Shown one piece after another: positions 10,266-22,843 of a stretch of DNA of 64,000 bases; within the stretch, counting starts at the first letter, position 1, and each line of letters begins with the position of its first letter. This stretch comes from Lycium barbarum (taxonomy: Eukaryota > Streptophyta > Magnoliopsida > Solanales > Solanaceae): the NCBI RefSeq assembly GCF_019175385.1, contig NC_083340.1:14458336-14522335 (forward strand). The letters are read 5' to 3'. The translations under genes and the position numbers were made by a program. The notes beneath the pieces are model-generated. The model saw only the letters and a list, made by a program, of their open reading frames with translations, was not told where the DNA came from and did no database searches.

Positions 10266-12845
10266 TGTGGGAGGTGAGTTTGAGCTCTTGTCCTTCCAAG
10301 ATTGTATTTTTGACTACTACTACATGGTTCATAATAAATATGACTTCACAGGACTTGAAGGTTTAATGTCATATACTTTATAGGATTGTTTAGATACAGT
10401 TGCACAGAACGAATTGCGTCATTTAGCTTTCTATTCATGTTAATATCCATCTCAGGGGTATTGAGGATTTAATATTTAATGCGTGTATATCTTTCTAACA
10501 GTGAGAGCTTCTTGTATTGTCCTGAGAAGAACAGGATGGCATTTGAAATTCAATTAGCATTGTACTTGTGGTGCTTCCAAGTGGAAATAACTTGATAATT
10601 AACATCTCACAGTCAGTATGTGTGCTTATTATATTTGGGTGAGCCTTGTTTCCTATCACTTGAGATGATTTTGAATGTCTAAATTTTTTTGGTTTAGATC
10701 ACTTTAGGATTGGAGGTGGATGTTCCCTGTTTGTGCACCTTTTTGTCTTGCCTAATTTGGAATCATTACTAAATTCATGGTTGCTACAAAATGAGCTTCA
10801 GGTATTCATAGTGCTAAAGAATATAATGACCTTTTATGTTGAATATACTTTGTCTTGCCATGGAGGGAATGGCTAAGCTTCAAGTAGCTGGGGGATTTTA
10901 AACTGGATCTTGCAATTTATGTTAGAGGATTTAACTGCAGAATATCTATTTCAATTTTGGTCACACAACTTCATCTTTATTAGGAAGTCAAACCAAAACT
11001 CAGTACTTGAATGGGACAAGCTTAGGGGTCTATCCCCGACCTACATTGAATTTTTTTTGGGGCTTTACATTGCCTCTTGTTTTACTCTGCCATCATAGCT
11101 GCCACAGGAGTTGAAAGTTATAGTAGCAGACTATTCTTTTAGGCTTTGTGTATGTGTGTATACATGGTGGTCATTGGCCAAGGTCTGATGAACAGTAGAG
11201 CTGGTGAAAGAGTGCTTTGCTGGTGGGGGGTCGTTTGGTTGGATGTATAAGGAAGACTAATCCCTTACATAAGAATTTTGCAAAGCCAATATTTGTTTTT
11301 GTTTGCAACATAATACCTAGTATTAACAATAAAAAATAATACTAATTGGCGTTAGTAGTTTCTTTTGCTTGATAGGACACCATCTTTGGTTTGAATTAGT
11401 TGTAAGTTCGTCTTAAAAAAAAAAAAAAAGTTGCGAGGTTTGCCCATTTCTTAGAGAAATATAGGTATCGGTAACACCATAAAAGAGGAGAAGGCTGGAA
11501 TTAGGGAGAAAGGAATGGAAAGGAAAAAATCATTGTCATCAGCTTTTTGTGGATTTAGATTTGTGGCTTAATTAGCATAGAGTAGATAATCTTGCGGATC
11601 TGTATGAAAGAAATTAGAAACTATTTAGGACTCTTGGCAGGTAGATGTACTACTCATTGCATCTGGTTGATGCCTCAAATGAAACGACTCTTCATAAAAA
11701 ATTAAAAAAAAGAAGAGAAATTAGAGTTAGTTAAGCTTTCTTAAAGGTAGGAGGGAAATTTTCGGAGGAATCAATGAGAGGACATCAATAGGTTTTGCTG
11801 CTCTAATTGGCACCAATTTGAGGATTGAGAGTTCTCAAGGCCTCCCATGGCCTTAAAATGTTGTGATCAAAGTTGACAAAGCCCACTCATAAGTGCTCCC
11901 AACCAAAAAGGAGAAAAAAATCCTAGTTTTATAAATTATTGATGAGGTCTTCATTCATGTAATATAATTTCCTCACTCCCTGTGAGGTGACATGCAGAAG
12001 AAGGAGAAACATGGCAGACAATTTGATTATAGCCTTAGGGCCCTTGAACCTCACTTTCTTCTGATCCCTTCTCTCTAGGTTCCTGAAATGTTAGGCTGGT
12101 TCAGCTTGACAACTTTGCGTCTTTCTAATCTTTTTAGTTGTCTCTCCTCTTCGTCTTCTTTTTTTTTTTTTTGCTTTTTCTTCTTTTTACTTTTTGGGTA
12201 AAGGGGTGGAGTTTGGTGAAAGTGAAGGATGAGTTATCACAGATTATTAATCTACTAGTCCTGATTGTTATGGTGACCTCTTCTCATCTTTCTAACTTGG
12301 CTTCTTTTCGTGTCCACGGAGTATCAAGAGCATATGATGTCTCCTACATTAGATAATTATGTGCATCTAAGAGAAATTATAAAGGTCTCAGGATATTTTG
12401 CAGTGTCTTAATGTTTAGACTTGATAGTTTGACTCTTTCCCATGGGTTCATGTCCATAAAGTTGGCTTTTGCATCACGGTAAATGAAAAGCTGTCATTCG
12501 CATAAGATATACTAGTTCATTCAAATGGTTTTATAAAGGTCTTAGGTTATTTCATTCATCACTTTTAGTTTTTGGCTGGATTTTCAATTTCTTTTACAGT
12601 GAACACTGAACACATGAAACCCTTCAATTCTCACTCTACTCGTTTTGTTTCTGCATCTTTAAAATTTAAGTTGTGTAGTTAATTTTGGTAAAAGTGTTTG
12701 CCGCTGGTCATGTTTGAGTTCAAAAGCTACGAAAATTAGTTTTCCTGCATTGGACAATTCAGAACAGGGATCAATCAAATGAATAGGCAAATGGATTTTG
12801 ACGAGCAGAAGACTGAGAAATAATTCTTAATGGTTTGATAAAGGG
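10266..12845. other. Non-coding spacer downstream of the Nudix-like gene
   Basis: Probable 3' untranslated region followed by T-rich DNA. A gtgagt at about 10273 could be a splice donor in the 3' UTR. Homopolymer runs occur at about 11415 (A) and 12160 (T). No protein-like frame. Confidence 0.4.
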
Positions 12846-13080
12846 AAAACAAGAACTGGAGAACTTGAGTATATAATCCCCGATTTTGTAATTGTAGAGT
12901 CCTCTGTAATTCTCTGTAATTCTAATGGTGTGTCATATAGTAATAGTGTCATTATGCTAATGTTGTTTGATGAAGTGCAAACAAGAACTGGAGAACTTGA
13001 ATATTTTGAAGTTGGAGAGTCCTCTGTTATGCTACTGGAGTGGTCATATAATAGTGTTGTTGTTAGCTATAAACTTAGAC
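12846..13080. repeat. Tandem duplication, period about 131 bp, two diverged copies
   Basis: aaacaagaactggagaactt occurs at about 12847 and 12978. Both copies continue with gagagtcctctgt-type and atagtgt blocks in the same order. The copies differ by indels and substitutions, so the duplication is old. Confidence 0.75.
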
Positions 13081-13339
13081 TATGGGAATTGTTTGTGTTT
13101 TCATTTTTCCCCTGATAGAAATCACTCCACTTTAGCCATGATGAGTTTCAAACATAGGTATTTATTGATATATTGGATTGGTATAGAATGAGTTACTCTG
13201 CAGATGAAAAACCATATATCACGAGTGTGTGAGAGGGTGGTTGTTGCGCTTTTCTGTGACATCGTTGAAATGCCTGAGTACACAGTGATACAAGTTAATT
13301 CTAGGTAATCGAAAATTTGTGTTAAACGGATAACTTATA

Positions 13340-13900
13340 GGAAACCAAAGCGGTCAGAAGGAGGCAAGTTCATGCTTCTTCTGGGTCTTGATTGAAGTAT
13401 GTACTGCTGGGCAAGTGATAGGCAAGCATTAAAAAGATGTCTCCAGCAAGTTGCAAGAGGCATTGATTATGATTGCCATTTTCTTTTTAGTGGCGGACCA
13501 ATAAGACCTAACACAGAACTTTGTGGAAATTGTGGCGATGGTTGCCTGATGGTTCACACGAGGAGTTCATTTGTTTATTGTGTCTAGGTCATGAAGTGGA
13601 TTCTGAAGCAACATTTGATGGTTATAGTGCCTTTCCTTCTTTTCCTAGTTTATCTTTTTGAATGATTCATATGAGAAAAGCTTTCCATATCAATCATATG
13701 GGTACAAAAAGTTGTACAGTGCTCTGTTGTTTTAAAGTTTGTGAAAAGCTGATAGGGAAGTGCAATTTAATTATGACTGTAGAAGCTGTGGTTTAGATGT
13801 ATATTGAGGTCGAGGATCTATTCAATGATTTGATTGCAGAAGCTAATTTTCTTCTAAAGTAACCATATAGGTGTGGTTTAGACTTCCCACAACTTGTCGA
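13340..13900. repeat. Diverged duplication, copy A
   Basis: Contains, in order, ggaaaccaaag, gttgcctgatggtt, tttattgtgtctaggtcatg, gttgtacagtg, aagtttgtgaaaagc and aaataggtgtgg-like blocks that recur in the same order in copy B at 14258-15005. No coding function was recognised; the similarity is at DNA level with indels, not codon-wise. Confidence 0.65.
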
Positions 13901-14257
13901 AATGGAAAATAATTCGGGCTTTTGAAGCTTTGATTAGGGAATGAAGCGATCATAGACCTTCTTAATGAAATCTGTGGACTGTGGAGGTTCAATTCACCGC
14001 AATATGCACCACGATACATGGGTGGCGTCTCTAATTGGGATGACACCTTCTTCATCTGCTTAGGGAGCAAGCCAACGCGGATAACTTTCAGTGACATTAA
14101 AAATGGTTGGTCAATAGCTTATCTAAACCAAGCTATGACGTAGCGGTGTTAAATGTTTCTTTAATGGAGCTGATTATCTGGTGCAGTCATTCCAACCATC
14201 ATAACTCAATGAATAAACCAGAAAAGTAAAAGTAGAAAAAACTCTTCAGGAGATTGG

Positions 14258-15005
14258 AAACCGAAGAGATTAGAAGGAAGCACCGAAGCAAAGTGCTTAC
14301 CCTTTTTTGCTTCTTGATTCAACTCGTTTACTGCTGGGGAGTTTACTGGTCAGGCAGAAATTGTGGACAGGTGCCTGATGGTTATTTTGAAAGCATCTTA
14401 TCGTAATGTTTTTGTTAACAGTATAACACAAATTTGTGTTTAACTGTTTATTGTGTCTGGGTCATGAAACTAATAGTATGAAGCAATAACACCTAAGGGT
14501 ATGACTTAGCGTGGGTGGGTGCTAAGTGCAAACTATGTGAGACAAGGGTTCAAATTTCAGTAGAGCCAAAAAAAAAATTCCCAACTCAAAGTTTTGATGT
14601 ATAGAAGCAGAGTTAGTGACATTTGCATTGGTGGGAGATAGTTATACTCAATAGAATAGTAAGTGAGAGATGGTATGTTGGCACGGAGACCAATATAAGG
14701 AAAAGGTAGTCTCAATCAGTATTTGGGGGTCATAGTGTCTTCCTCTTAAGTTCTTATTTTCATAACTAGAGAATTTTTCGAAAACCCAAAATCTACGTAC
14801 AAAAGATGTACAGTGTCCTGTCGCTTTGAAGTTTGTGAAAAGCCGGTGGGGACGTGCAATTTTAGTGGTATGATATTGTTGTAGCAGTGTTTTGGATATA
14901 CATTGAGGTTAGTTGAGGATCTAATCATTAATTTGAAGGCTTTGTTTAATTTTGTTCTCTCGTTCAACTAAATAGGTGTGGCTTAGTCTTTCCAAGAGAT
15001 AATCA
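14258..15005. repeat. Diverged duplication, copy B, with a SINE inserted
   Basis: Collinear with copy A. The offset between matching blocks is about 900 bases in the first part and about 1,095 in the second. The extra length falls where the SINE at 14493-14580 sits, so the SINE came after the duplication. Confidence 0.6.
14493..14580 (+). mobile_element. tRNA-derived SINE remnant
   Basis: A tRNA-like head with an A-box-like gtatgacttagcgtgg and a B-box gggttcaaattt, followed by tagagcc and an A run at about 14569. This matches the layout of common solanaceous SINEs. The body after the tail is absent or truncated. Confidence 0.5.
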
Positions 15006-17298
15006 ATATGTTGAAAAGTCGCATGATAAGCTAGCATCACTTTTTAACTCAGATTTCTGGATTCGTATTCTGTGAAAAAATATCATTTTTGGAAAGAAGT
15101 TGGGATTACACATTATCACCATCCTTTGCTGGAGTCCTCTGATAAGATCTTATATACGTTTCGTCCATCATTTGAGTAGTAGATCGATATCTTTATGATT
15201 TGATTGATCCCTGGAATTCTCTATAGCATCTCAAAAATTGATCAAAAGCATATAGAACAAAAAGGTCTTTGGGAATCACATACTTACCGCATATGGGTCG
15301 CAGCTTTTGTGGGATTAAAACTTGACAAAAAATTGGAATATCATGCTCAGTCTTGTTTAGCTCGGATGGATCTGAGTGAGATGCTGACATTTCTTGTTTA
15401 CTTATTAATTGCTTTCCGCAGATAAACTTTTCAGGATAATTTGGAAAAATTAGGTTTGCTTAGAACTTTTGAATTATGTTGTTTGGGTAAATTCACTTTG
15501 ATTGGCAAATCCGTGCAACTGGACGAGACTGAACTTCCGATGGATCCGGGGGGGTGGGGTTTAACTGCTTATGCTGTGCACTGGTTGACATTACTGATCG
15601 CACTTTCTCCACATCAGATGTGCGGAAAAATAGAAAATTACAATGACAGACAGTTAATCTTTACATATTTGGACTAGTAGACTTGACATCTTCGTTTTCT
15701 AGGATAGCGCATTAGAATTGCGAAAATTTGACATTTCTCTATCGGGGTCGTTTATTAATGGTCACCTTATTAGCTGAGCACCAACAGAAATCCATGGATC
15801 ATACCATATACTCCTATTTCACAAAGAGGTACTGGTGATATATCCATGTTCCTCGCCTCCTAAATTGTGTTAAGTTTACACAATGTTGGGGTTTAGAGTT
15901 GGTCTGAATAAGATATTCTCTAGTAGAGTAATCGGTAGTCTCATATAATGCAAGTGTCCTTGTCGAACTTATAGAAACTTCGAACTCAAGTTTGATGGTT
16001 CAGCAAGATGTGAAACTATGCTCTGCTGGTTTTCAGTCAGAAATTTGAGGTGACGCTCTGCTAACACGTTTGTTTTGTAGTTGAATTTAGCACCATACAA
16101 ATAATTTCAAGGATGAACATCGATTCAGATAGAAATGTGTTTCAGAATTGGTTGAGGGTAAAGATGGCAGTGACGCCTAGAGGCAAGATCTTAACAAAGG
16201 ATCAAAGAATGAAAAAGCAATCCTCATTTACACAGTATAATATTTCGACGAAAATGATTTGATTGTACCCCTTAATTTTAGCTCCGCTGGAGAGAGTTCT
16301 GCCTGGGGATAGTAGGCTGAAAGAAGGTTTTGCTAGGGTAAAACGGACATTGACACGGTATTCTGTGGTGTTCAAGAATACATGTTTGGAGTGCAGAATC
16401 AATAAAATTAGCAGTCCGAAGTTTTAATTTTCTTTTTTCTTTTCAAAATGATAGTGTTTCGAGAAATGTGGAAAAAAAATTCAACAACTAAATTCGGATC
16501 AATTCTGCTTAATCGGATATATGGAAGGGACATCTTCCATAAAATTGCACTTTATGTAACATAGTACAGAAGACTGAACCTCATTACTCCCTGTAACCAG
16601 AGTGTGAAATTCAAACAAAGGGAGACAATAAATCTGTCTGTACTCGTTATTTGTTAGTACTACTAGAGAGAAAGGTGAAGGAAGGAAAATGACTATATCA
16701 TTAATGGCTCCACAAATGATTGGTATGCATATTCGTTAAGCATGCATTGGATATGTATTTAAGCATAAATGTCAAGAGTAAGAACTCTCTCTCTTGCTTG
16801 CATAAAGAAGGAAAGATGAAAATTTTGAATGAGAATGGAATTAGATTCTCCCATGGTGTACCTTATGTTAAGATTGGATGAATAATTAAATTAAAATTTT
16901 AGAACTTTTTTATTTTCACAGTGGATAAAGCTTTAGCTTTTGGTTACCATGCAATGCCGCAGATACTGTAAGGAACAATTCAACGTTCGACATGTGCTAG
17001 CTTGCATGAGGTCGCAGTATACGGATGCTACCTTTAATAAACAGATTACTCTTGCTTTTTTCATACTGCCAAAAACCAAGAAAACCTGTGATTTCTTCCA
17101 ATTCACATAAAGTAACATCGAGTCAGAAGACAACTACAAAGCTGATACAGTAATTAATTTTGTTTCTTTTTTCATTTCATAACTTAAGGCTTGCGTATAA
17201 AGATGAGGAAAACGTGAGTTCAAGACTTTTGTAACCCAAAAATAAAATTTTAGAATCAAAATAACTCATTAAAAAAAAAAAAAAGGAATCAAAATAGG
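15006..17298. other. Non-coding spacer
   Basis: Several open frames of 60-80 codons (for example 15441-15677) show no recognisable domain. No RNA gene or repeat was identified. Confidence 0.4.
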
Positions 17299-17384
17299 CT
17301 TTACACACAGAATCTGTGCGCAAAAGGACCAAAGTGTAATTTTACACTTAAGTTCTTTGACGCACAGATTCTGTGCGTAAAAGC
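17299..17384. repeat. Pair of palindromes built on cacagattctgtg
   Basis: acacagaatctgtgcg at 17305-17320 and cgcacagattctgtgcg at 17361-17377 are each near-perfect palindromes, and they are also inverted copies of each other around a short spacer. They could form a cruciform or an RNA hairpin. Origin unknown. Confidence 0.75.
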
Positions 17385-17555
17385 TCTTAAATATACCGGA
17401 TCCATCTTCCCCACCACTGGTCTCCCTCGATCAAAAGAAAAAAAAACAGCAGAACAGTGAATAAACCAGAGATATTTTTCCCCAACTTCAATTTCAGACA
17501 ACTAAAGGACGCACTGATAACACTGTTCAAAAGCAAGGATAAAAGAAAGACATTT

Positions 17556-17930
17556 GGGGTCGTGTGGTTTCGAAATAAGTTATGCATAACTTGTACTAGC
17601 ACATAAATCAATAATGCATAAGTAACAATATTCCATCCAATTTATTTTATATGTGGTATTTGACTCGCTCTCTTAGTCCTGTTTAACCTGAATTCTTTAA
17701 ACTCCAGAATCTGTCTTCAAATCTCCAGCTTGTCATTAACTTCGTTACGTGTCTTATCAATATTATGTTATTTGCAAATAGCATACACCATGACATCTCT
17801 CCTAAGATATGCCACGCCAGTTCATCTATCACTAAGGCAACGAGTCGAATACCGTCATATAAAATAAATTGGATGGAAATATTTTATGTATTATTGATTT
17901 CTGTATTTCGATATGCGTTACTTGAGTCAA
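17556..17930. mobile_element. Foldback MITE remnant
   Basis: Begins ggggtcgtgtggtttcg, like the termini of the element at 18146. Inner arms are inverted: atattccatccaatttattt near 17630 pairs with aaataaattggatggaaata near 17863, and tcaataatgcata with a tattattga block. The right terminus is lost, perhaps to the SINE that follows. Confidence 0.55.
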
Positions 17931-17939
17931 TGGTCTATC

Positions 17940-18030
17940 GAAAGCAGTCTCTCTCTTCACAAAATTGCGTACACATCACCCTCCCCAGACCCCACTTATG
18001 GGATTTCACTAGGTATGTTGTTGTATTCGA
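17940..18030 (+). mobile_element. Truncated SINE 3' body
   Basis: ttgcgtacacatcaccctcc, followed by cagaccccacttatgggatt and ttcactaggtatgttgttg, is the well-known 3' body of a solanaceous SINE family with its TTG-type tail. The tRNA-like head is missing. Confidence 0.65.
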
Positions 18031-18145
18031 TTCGCTTGAAGTATAAGAAATAAAGATATACGTCGAAAGATAATAAAAATATTCTTAAAATTTGTGGTCT
18101 TAAATATGCAATGACATTTTTATAACTACCAGAACAAGTCATTAA

Positions 18146-18345
18146 GGGCTCGTTTGGTTGGGGAACAAGTTATCCCGGGATTGTTAATTCACCCTCTATG
18201 TGGGATAAAATAACACTCTAATACCGGGATAACTGATCCCGGGATTAGTTATCCCGTGATTTTATCCCAACCAAACGTGGGATAAGATAGTACTAAATTT
18301 TTATTCCAGGACTATTTTTGCTTATCCATCCTACCAAACGACCCC
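18146..18345. mobile_element. Tourist-like (PIF/Harbinger) MITE, 200 bp
   Basis: Termini gggctcgtttggt and accaaacgacccc are inverted repeats with one mismatch, flanked by TAA at 18143-18145 and 18346-18348. The interior has repeated gggataa / ttatccc blocks and is itself partly palindromic. Confidence 0.85.
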
Positions 18346-18739
18346 TAAAAGTAAAATGAGAAATAAGTTAAAAGCACTTCAAATACAAAAATGTGTCATT
18401 TTTTTTAATATCATATTAGATGAAAAAGAGGAAATAACTTGTTATCGTTTTTGAATATTTTTGTTATAGGTGTATACAACGAAAATCCAAAAAGAATCAA
18501 GCAAGAGAAGATAGGTAGTGTAAAGCAGGAGGGGATAGTGAATAAGCGGATTACAAAGGGCATAAGAAGGGAGAGGACAAGTACCAAAAACAACAAGAAT
18601 CCACTATAAAGGCCAAAAACACACTATTTCCCATTTGGCTTTATGTGTATCTGAATTTGGCTTCATATAATACAAGAGCCAAATACATATAGCGAAATAC
18701 ACTCAATATAAGGAGAAGAAGCTAGGAAAAATATGTAAG

Positions 18740-18825
18740 AAAAGTAATGTTCTTGGCCGGGTTCGAACCTGGCCGGGCAAGGTGAGAGCCTCACCTAATA
18801 ACCATTTCAGTCACTCTAACTTTAT
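18740..18825 (-). mobile_element. tRNA-like SINE head
   Basis: On the minus strand, gtgactgaaatggttatta precedes ggttcgaaccc, in the order and spacing of polymerase III A and B boxes. The fold does not close into a normal tRNA, so a SINE fragment is more likely than a tRNA gene. Confidence 0.4.
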
Positions 18826-18972
18826 ATATTTTGGTGTAACTATGAATAATAATTTACAAAATCACTGTAGCTACTACATATAAATAAATCAAAAGGTAGT
18901 TATAATCAATAATTACCTCTTAGAAGAAGCTACACCAAGTAAAAATTCCTAAGTAATATTGTGCTAGTTTAG

Positions 18973-19200
18973 TGAAGAAATTGTACGGTTTTCCTTCAAA
19001 TGGTCTGGTCTTCAATTTTTGTCCTTCAAAATCGAACTTATGCCTAGCGGAATATAAGTTCTTTAATGACGCAGGACATAACTTGTGAGATATTATGATG
19101 GAAAAATATAAACTTATGTCCCGCTTAAAAATTATTTTTCTTGAGGCACAAAAATTAAAGACCAGCACTATAGATGTACAGAAGTGCAAATGACCCAAGT
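18973..19200. repeat. Foldback-family repeat, copy 1
   Basis: gaagaaattgtacggttttc with tccttcaaatgg, aacttatgcctagcgg, cataacttgtgagatatta and gtgcaaatgaccc blocks in the same order as in the arms of the foldback at 19711-20510. No coding sequence. Confidence 0.6.
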
Positions 19201-19710
19201 TTAGTTATGTCACGGCCCAGTTCAGGTAGACTACAAAAATTCCCAAAGCTATTTACTATGAATTTTCCTTTCTAAACCTCTAATACTTAAAAACACTCTC
19301 AATAGAACTCCTCAAAGCCATAGCAGATCGTTAAATCCTAAAATTAAATACTCTCTGACGAAAATAACAGATACAGTTAAGTCTTGACGCAGTGATTTTT
19401 AAATGTTGTTTCCTCTTTCGTTGGACGACTGGCTTATAGTTTCTACTAGTGAACTTTAAGTTACAACCCCTTTTACTTTTCACTGTTGAACTCTTAATTT
19501 TCTTTTCCCTTTTTCTTTAAGAGATATTACTGGAGAATGGATAATTCATAATTTAAAGAAGTATTCACAGGCTGCGTGTTCAATTGAACTAGTGAGCCCC
19601 TTTTACACCAAAACTGACCTTTCTAAAGAAGTCTCAAAGCAGAATGGGCTAAGAAATCAGAAACTCTATCTACTTTAGTTTGGCAATTTGTTCTATTTAT
19701 ATGGATATTT

Positions 19711-20510
19711 AGAAGAAATTGCACGAGTTTCCCTTCAACTGGGCTGGTCTTTAATTTTCGTCCTTCAAATGGGCTGGTCTTTAATTTTTGGCCTCAAATG
19801 GGTTGGATTTAATTTTGGTCCTTCAGCAATCAAACTTATGCCTAGTGGGGCATAAGTTCTTTAAGGACATTACTTCTGGGATATTATGCTGCGAAAATAT
19901 AAATTTACGCATCGTAAAAAAGTAGTTTGTTATGATGGCCGAATATTAAAGACCAACACAAAATGGGTGTAAAAGTTCAAAGGTTCATTGGCACTTATGT
20001 TCCTATTTTGTGTTGGTTTGTAACAGGGGCGGACCCAGATTCAATGGTACTGGGTGCTCCCCTAAAAATCAACAAAAAATAAATTGCTTTTATTAGGACT
20101 TGAACTCCACTCCTCCATGGCTTAGCCTAAAGCCTACCACCTTTTAAGCAAAGCACCTAAATCTTTTATTGCTTTTTGGGTGCTATTTAATGTTTAAAAT
20201 CAAAATTCCAACATTTTCTATTTGTCTACATAGAGTATTCATCGAGGTCATACTCGAGCACCAAATATTAGTACATGGGTTCGCCCTGGTCTTTAATTTT
20301 TAACCCTCATAACAAACAATTTTTCGCGGGATATAAATTTATATTTTCACATAATAATATCTCACAAATTATGTCCCCGCTCTTGAAGAATTTATACCCC
20401 GCTATACATAAATATGATTGCTAATGACACAAATCAAAGACTAACCCATTTGAAGGACCAAAATTAAAGAGCAGCCCATTTGAAGGAGAAACCGTGCAAT
20501 TTCTTTCAAG
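19711..20510. mobile_element. Foldback element with another element nested in it
   Basis: The left arm (19711 to about 19935) and right arm (about 20295-20510) are inverted copies: agaaattgcacgagtttccc against a terminal gaaaccgtgcaatttctt. The arms include ggcataagttctttaagga-type blocks. The left arm carries a 27-bp unit (cttcaaatgggctggtcttt) in about three tandem copies. A 265-bp element (20026-20290) occupies the centre. Confidence 0.6.
20026..20290. mobile_element. Short non-autonomous element with ggggcggaccca ends
   Basis: Ends aggggcggaccca and tgggttcgccct form an imperfect inverted repeat. It belongs with the wider group of 'ggggcgga' repeats seen at 40491 and 43921, though the interior differs. 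Confidence 0.45.
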
Positions 20511-22385
20511 TCCAAATGACCCCATTTTTTACCCTACATAGTAGTCCAAAGCACTAAAGTCCATCACAAAAAAATAACATTTTTTTTTATCTTTTACAAA
20601 TTTTAGCTAGTATAATCATTATATATATATATATATCATATATTGATGAAACACTTATTATACACCGGCAATAGCTACAACCTATGAATGGTTACGAGTA
20701 GGAGGATGATTTTTTTTTTTTTTTTGTGCTAAAAATATTAAGATCCTTTTTTTTCATGGAAGAATTAGCAAAGGTATGCCATTATGACTTAAACGATTTT
20801 TTTTTCGACGCTTAAGCGAAATTCATGTGAAGAGAAACCAAAGTCAAAATGCAAAAAGTTTAACATGATCTCCCATCAATGGGAAGTTAACAACCGCTTT
20901 ACTTCAAGATATTTGAATCAACATCACATGTAAATTTACTTTCCCCTTTTTGACTACAATGTTTTAACTGTGCAGTCATGTGATTCCATAAGTTTTCTTC
21001 ATCTAAACAATTTGACTTTCCGAAGGGAAGTTCAGTAGCTAAAATATCACAAATTAAATGAGACTTTATTAATGCTCAATTAAACTTTCCCTAATTCTGT
21101 TTTAAAAAAATGAATTTCTTTCCTTCTTGCGACTAGCCATTGCTTTAAGTGATAAATTTCCTTTTCCCCTTTTTTTTGGTGTTCCTTTTTTCTTCTTTTG
21201 GGTTAAAAACAACAGGGAAAAGGATATCCACAGCTTATTACACTTTGTGGTGCGTTCTTCTAAAGAAGATAAGGTTTTGGAAATGTAAAATGATTAGTTT
21301 TTAATTATGTAACGCGTTGTTATAAAGATACCTTTGTATTTATTCAGTGGCATACAAATTACAAAAACGTTTACAATTTCACTAAATTCTATTCTTCGAG
21401 TGCGTAGCTTTCAACTAGTGCCGTCCATTGACAAAATTATTGCGTATTTGTTCCAAATTTTCATCATGTCATTGCAGTTAATTTCAACAAGATAATGCTT
21501 TTTGGTAGTTAGTACATCACTTCTTTTTGGGCAGGTCGAATGTGCTCTAAAAGTGTGTGGTTTACTTGAGTTCAGATTCCTCAGGCCTCAGTTAGATTCT
21601 TGGAACAATAAATTGAAATATTGCTTGACTTTAAAGTGTTTTGTATTTATCATTTTAAGTTTATATTTCCTATCACGTCGTCTCGGACTTTCTTTGTCTC
21701 CTTCCAAGGATCAAACTAACCAGTTCTTTTGTCTTAGGGTATATTTTCGTTGAGATCGAAATAATAAGGTGTCATGTAAAAGTTAGTAAAATTGAACAAT
21801 GATAAGTCGGAAACAAATGAAAAGTATATTAAAAAAATTATTATAATGTAGATTGGTTAATCTCTCTCTCTCTATCTATCTATATATATATATATAAAAC
21901 AATCTACAAAAATATAGAAAAAATAATTCTTCCTATAAACATGACTCTCCAACCTTAAAGGACTGCATTGCTAATGTAACAACATGAGAAACAAAGATTC
22001 TGGTTTTATAGAGGTCCAATGCCTTTTTCTCCAACAAAAGTATTAGCCAAATATGTAAGAGATTTATATTTTTCTTTTAAGAAAAATAAAAGCAACCATG
22101 CTAAATATTTTGCCTTTCCTTCGAGAAAAAGAAAATTCAAATAAGATAAGAAAATCAGGGCAAACACTAACAATTTTGTAATTATCATTGATGTAAAATT
22201 TAGAGAAACAAAGGTGAACTAAACCATTAGGTTTTGGGGTTACACCTTTTGAACTTATACATTTTTCAGAACATGTGAAAGTTATGATTGAAATTTGAAA
22301 TGAAACACAAAACAAAAACAACTTTTAAGTTGTCAATATAGCTAGAACACTTGAAAGTACACAAGTTTATTGTAAGTACTCAATA
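20511..22385. other. AT-rich intergenic DNA with simple repeats
   Basis: (AT)n near 20624-20640, a T run at about 20710, and (TC)n-(TATC)n-(AT)n at 21860-21896. No gene-like frame. Confidence 0.5.
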
Positions 22386-22500
22386 TTTGAAGTACAATGT
22401 TAATCTTTTTGGCGACCCCAAAGAATTAGGAGACCATGTGAAACTATTGATTGGTGATTTGAAGTACAATGTTAATCTTTTTGGCGACCCCAAAGAACTA
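22386..22500. repeat. Direct repeat of about 40 bp, period 72
   Basis: gaagtacaatgttaatcttt and the following ttggcgaccccaaagaa occur at 22389 and 22461. The period of 72 keeps one reading frame open, but the surrounding 60-codon frame has no recognisable product. Confidence 0.85.
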
Positions 22501-22539
22501 GCCTTCTTTGTACCTAAAGCTATGGCACTAGTTCCTTAA

Positions 22540-22826
22540 ATCGTTACATCCAGAAATCTGTAATCATCTGCAATCAATTAGGATTAGTATTTTAATTTGA
22601 AATGAAGGGAGTAATTGAATATCCTTTAGGAAATGACGCAGTTTTTTTATTTATTTAAGTAGCAAGTAGGTCACCGTCAATTTTAATTTGATGTTATAAA
22701 TTCTTTCTAAGTTTGATTCTATGCATTAGCAGATTAAAATAAATATTCACTTATAATGTAATTATAATTCTTTTAATAACGATTAAATATTGACAACCTG
22801 ATAAAAATAGCAGTTAACCTGATAAT
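22540..22826. other. Intergenic, nothing recognised
   Basis: AT-rich, with short frames only. Confidence 0.4.
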
Positions 22827-22843
22827 ATGTCACAACTGGTAGT

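Noticed and set aside
13399..13587. 62-codon Cys-rich open frame
   Set aside because: The duplicate copy B does not keep the frame, so it is not under coding constraint.
15441..15677. 78-codon open frame
   Set aside because: Protein-like in places but no family recognised and no splice context; left as chance.
22351..22539. 62-codon frame with an in-frame 24-residue repeat
   Set aside because: The period of 72 keeps the frame open by arithmetic; no similarity or start context supports a gene.
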